From Paludibacter sp. (GTDB lineage: Bacteria > Bacteroidota > Bacteroidia > Bacteroidales > Paludibacteraceae): a stretch of DNA of 39,163 nucleotides. The stretch lies in contig JAQVNN010000013.1 in assembly GCA_028703105.1 (NCBI GenBank), positions 4,857 through 44,019 on the forward strand, in the 5' to 3' direction. The notes below the pieces were generated by a model. The model saw only the letters and a list, made by a program, of their open reading frames with translations. It ran no database searches and was not told where the DNA came from. A program made the translations under genes and the position numbers. Shown here one piece after another: positions 37,980 to 39,163 of this stretch (position 1 is its first letter; every line of letters begins with the position of its first letter).

Positions 37980-38896
37980 AAGTATTAATTGCTACCGACA
38001 AACCATTTGCCAAAGTCGCGGTAGATGGTATCAGGAAAGAAATTGAAGCTGCCGGTTTTGAACTGGCTTTGCTTGAAAAATATACTGACAAACAACAACT
38101 GCTTGATGCGGTTGCAGATGCAAATGCCATTATTATCCGGAGTGATATCATTGATGCTGAAGTGATTGCCGCGGCTAAAAACCTGAAAATCGTGGTCAGA
38201 GCGGGAGCAGGTTACGACAACGTTGACCTGGAAGCTGCTACTGCCGCGGCTGTTTGCGTGATGAACACTCCGGGTCAGAATGCCAATGCCGTTGCGGAAT
38301 TAGTCTTTGGGTTGCTTATCTACGCTGTTCGTAACTTTTTTAATGGGACATCCGGCACTGAGCTGAAAGGAAAAAAGTTAGGCATTCATGCTTATGGTAA
38401 TGTTGGCTGTAATGTGGCACGCATAGCAAAAGGTTTCGGTATGGAAATTTACGCTTACGATGCTTATTGTGGTAATGAACATATAGCAGCCGATGAGGTG
38501 ATTCCAGTTGGATCGGTAAAAGAATTGTACGAAAAATCAGATATTGTTTCTTTGCACATACCTGCAACACCGGAGACAAAACAATCCATTAACAAAGAAT
38601 TGTTAAGTCTTATGCCTAAAGGTGCTGTGTTAATCAATACTGCCCGTAAAGAGGTAATTCATGAAGCTGAGATAGTTGAATTTATGCAGGAACGGACTGA
38701 TTTTAAATACCTGACGGATATTTTGCCGGGAAATCACCTGGAAATGCAGGAAAAATTAGCGGGAAGATATTTTTCAACGCCGAAGAAAATGGGGGCGCAA
38801 ACAGCCGAAGCCAATATCAATGCCGGTATTGCTGCTGCCCGGCAAATTGTTGATTTTTTGAAAAACGGCAATCAACGTTTCAGGGTAAATCGGTAA
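37976..38896 (+). CDS. serA: D-3-phosphoglycerate dehydrogenase, short Lys-type
   Basis: SerA oxidises 3-phosphoglycerate, the first step of serine synthesis, feeding SerC. At 306 residues it has only the substrate and nucleotide domains and lacks the ACT domain that gives E. coli SerA serine inhibition. Features are [16 protein letters not shown] (about 77-92), nucleotide loop [21 protein letters not shown] (with Ala replacing the first Gly of GxGxxG) and catalytic Arg in NTARKEVI. The usual TPHIG catalytic His is replaced by Lys in TPKKMGAQT (K270/K271). That is the pattern described for the type III Lys class of phosphoglycerate dehydrogenases from Entamoeba and Bacteroides. A hydroxyacid dehydrogenase of another substrate is possible, but the serC coupling argues for SerA. 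Confidence 0.93.
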   Translation: MKVLIATDKPFAKVAVDGIRKEIEAAGFELALLEKYTDKQQLLDAVADANAIIIRSDIIDAEVIAAAKNLKIVVRAGAGYDNVDLEAATAAAVCVMNTPGQNANAVAELVFGLLIYAVRNFFNGTSGTELKGKKLGIHAYGNVGCNVARIAKGFGMEIYAYDAYCGNEHIAADEVIPVGSVKELYEKSDIVSLHIPATPETKQSINKELLSLMPKGAVLINTARKEVIHEAEIVEFMQERTDFKYLTDILPGNHLEMQEKLAGRYFSTPKKMGAQTAEANINAGIAAARQIVDFLKNGNQRFRVNR

Positions 38897-38923
38897 ATAA
38901 TTGGGTCTAACGATAATTGATTT

Positions 38924-38960
38924 TGTAGAGACGCACGGCCGTGCGTCTCTACATTTTTTT
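38924..38960 (+). terminator. 30-base perfect palindrome and T-run after serA
   Basis: Bases 38924-38953 form a perfect palindrome (TGTAGAGACGCACGG and its complement around GGCC), followed by seven Ts. It lies 28 bases after serA and has the form of an intrinsic terminator. The sequence is also a widespread intergenic repeat type, with a decayed copy at 18231-18260. TCTCTACATTTTTTT is repeated directly at 38965-38979. Confidence 0.85.
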
Positions 38961-39040
38961 TATATCTCTACATTTTTTTGCTATGCGAAAAATAACCCTG
39001 GAAAGAAAAATAACCTTGTAACGTAAAAAAGCTGCCTTTT

Positions 39041-39163
39041 TGATCTGCCCCCAAAAAGTTGGACGGATTAATAATTAAAATTTATGAGGACTGAGTTCGG
39101 AACATAACCGGACTTAGTCCTTTTAGTTTGTTTTTGATTCTGAAGTTGTTATAATAATAAATA
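39041..39163 (-). mobile_element. IS3-family insertion sequence, transposase-distal end
   Basis: Bases 39041-39064 (TGATCTGCCCCCAAAAAGTT then GGAC) look like an IS3-family terminal inverted repeat. They are followed within 20 bases by the end of an IS3-type transposase gene on the minus strand. A 14-base imperfect hairpin (39087-39100 with 39108-39121) overlaps the transposase 3' end. The element continues beyond the window, so the other end and target duplication cannot be seen. Confidence 0.8.
39082..39162 (-). CDS. IS3-family transposase (OrfB), last 26 codons
   Basis: The minus-strand frame runs off the right edge and ends at TAA (39082-39084). The visible peptide includes YYNNFRIKNKLKGLSPVMFR and ends TQSS, the typical end of the DDE integrase-type OrfB of IS3/IS150 elements (YNN-RI--KLKGLSPV-YRTQ). 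Only the end is seen, so the subgroup and whether the gene is intact cannot be determined. Confidence 0.85.
   Translation of the reverse strand: MYYYNNFRIKNKLKGLSPVMFRTQSS

Noticed and set aside
1-39163. tRNA, rRNA or known riboswitch genes
   Set aside because: I saw no cloverleaf-compatible sequence with conserved GGTTCGAATC-type arms, no rRNA signature, and no B12-box upstream of metH. Covariance-model searches would be needed for a firm negative.

Overview
The window comes from a member of the Bacteroidota, most likely order Bacteroidales. Evidence is a SusC/SusD pair, a PorQ type IX secretion protein followed by cmk, ispH and pfkA, a long Bacteroidetes-type signal peptidase, a DUF4954 protein, a compact 915-residue MetH, and several TAnnTTTG promoter elements with little Shine-Dalgarno signal. 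Nearly all of it is chromosomal housekeeping DNA. The exceptions are the SusC/D block, a set of palindromic repeats, and an insertion sequence entering at the right edge.

Layout. 1-2656 (+): 3' part of lepB, a WbqC-family gene overlapping it, then ilvE. 2667-8366 (-): a close-packed run hflX, DUF4954, iron-dependent alcohol dehydrogenase, aroA, convergent with ilvE. 8473-9150 (-): a TonB-like energy transducer with its own terminator. 9425-13066 (+): porQ, cmk, ispH and pfkA, spaced or overlapped like an operon, convergent with recJ (13083-14801, -). 14998-18492 (+): a polyprenyl-phosphate sugar-1-phosphate transferase, a CLC-type chloride protein with CBS domains, and xseB. 18868-24571 (+): SusC, SusD and a third lipoprotein, closed by a 55-nt palindromic terminator that also faces an oppositely oriented two-repeat lipoprotein (24710-26095, -). 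26131-27759 (-): class I fumarase, divergent from gpmI (28052-29578) and metH (29630-32377). A 56-residue membrane protein (32491-32661, -) lies between metH and a GT4 glycosyltransferase. Then come mutS and serC-serA. The last 123 bases are the end of an IS3-family element.

How the genes fit together. serC and serA (serine), metH (methionine), ilvE (branched-chain) and aroA (aromatic) are biosynthetic. pfkA, gpmI and fumarase are central carbon genes. recJ, xseB and mutS handle DNA repair. tonB, SusC, SusD and the lipoproteins form an outer-membrane uptake module, but no degradative enzyme or dedicated regulator lies beside it, so the ligand cannot be read from context.

Most worth a second look: a structured serC leader carrying a 10-codon upstream ORF; an unannotated small membrane gene with a canonical promoter; a REP-like palindrome that appears to be translated in frame inside metH; two identical 33-bp palindromes in opposite orientation in front of metH and mutS; a Lys-type SerA active site; and a CLC protein with Val at the internal proton-glutamate position. 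I found no CRISPR array, tRNA, rRNA, phage or recognisable defence system.
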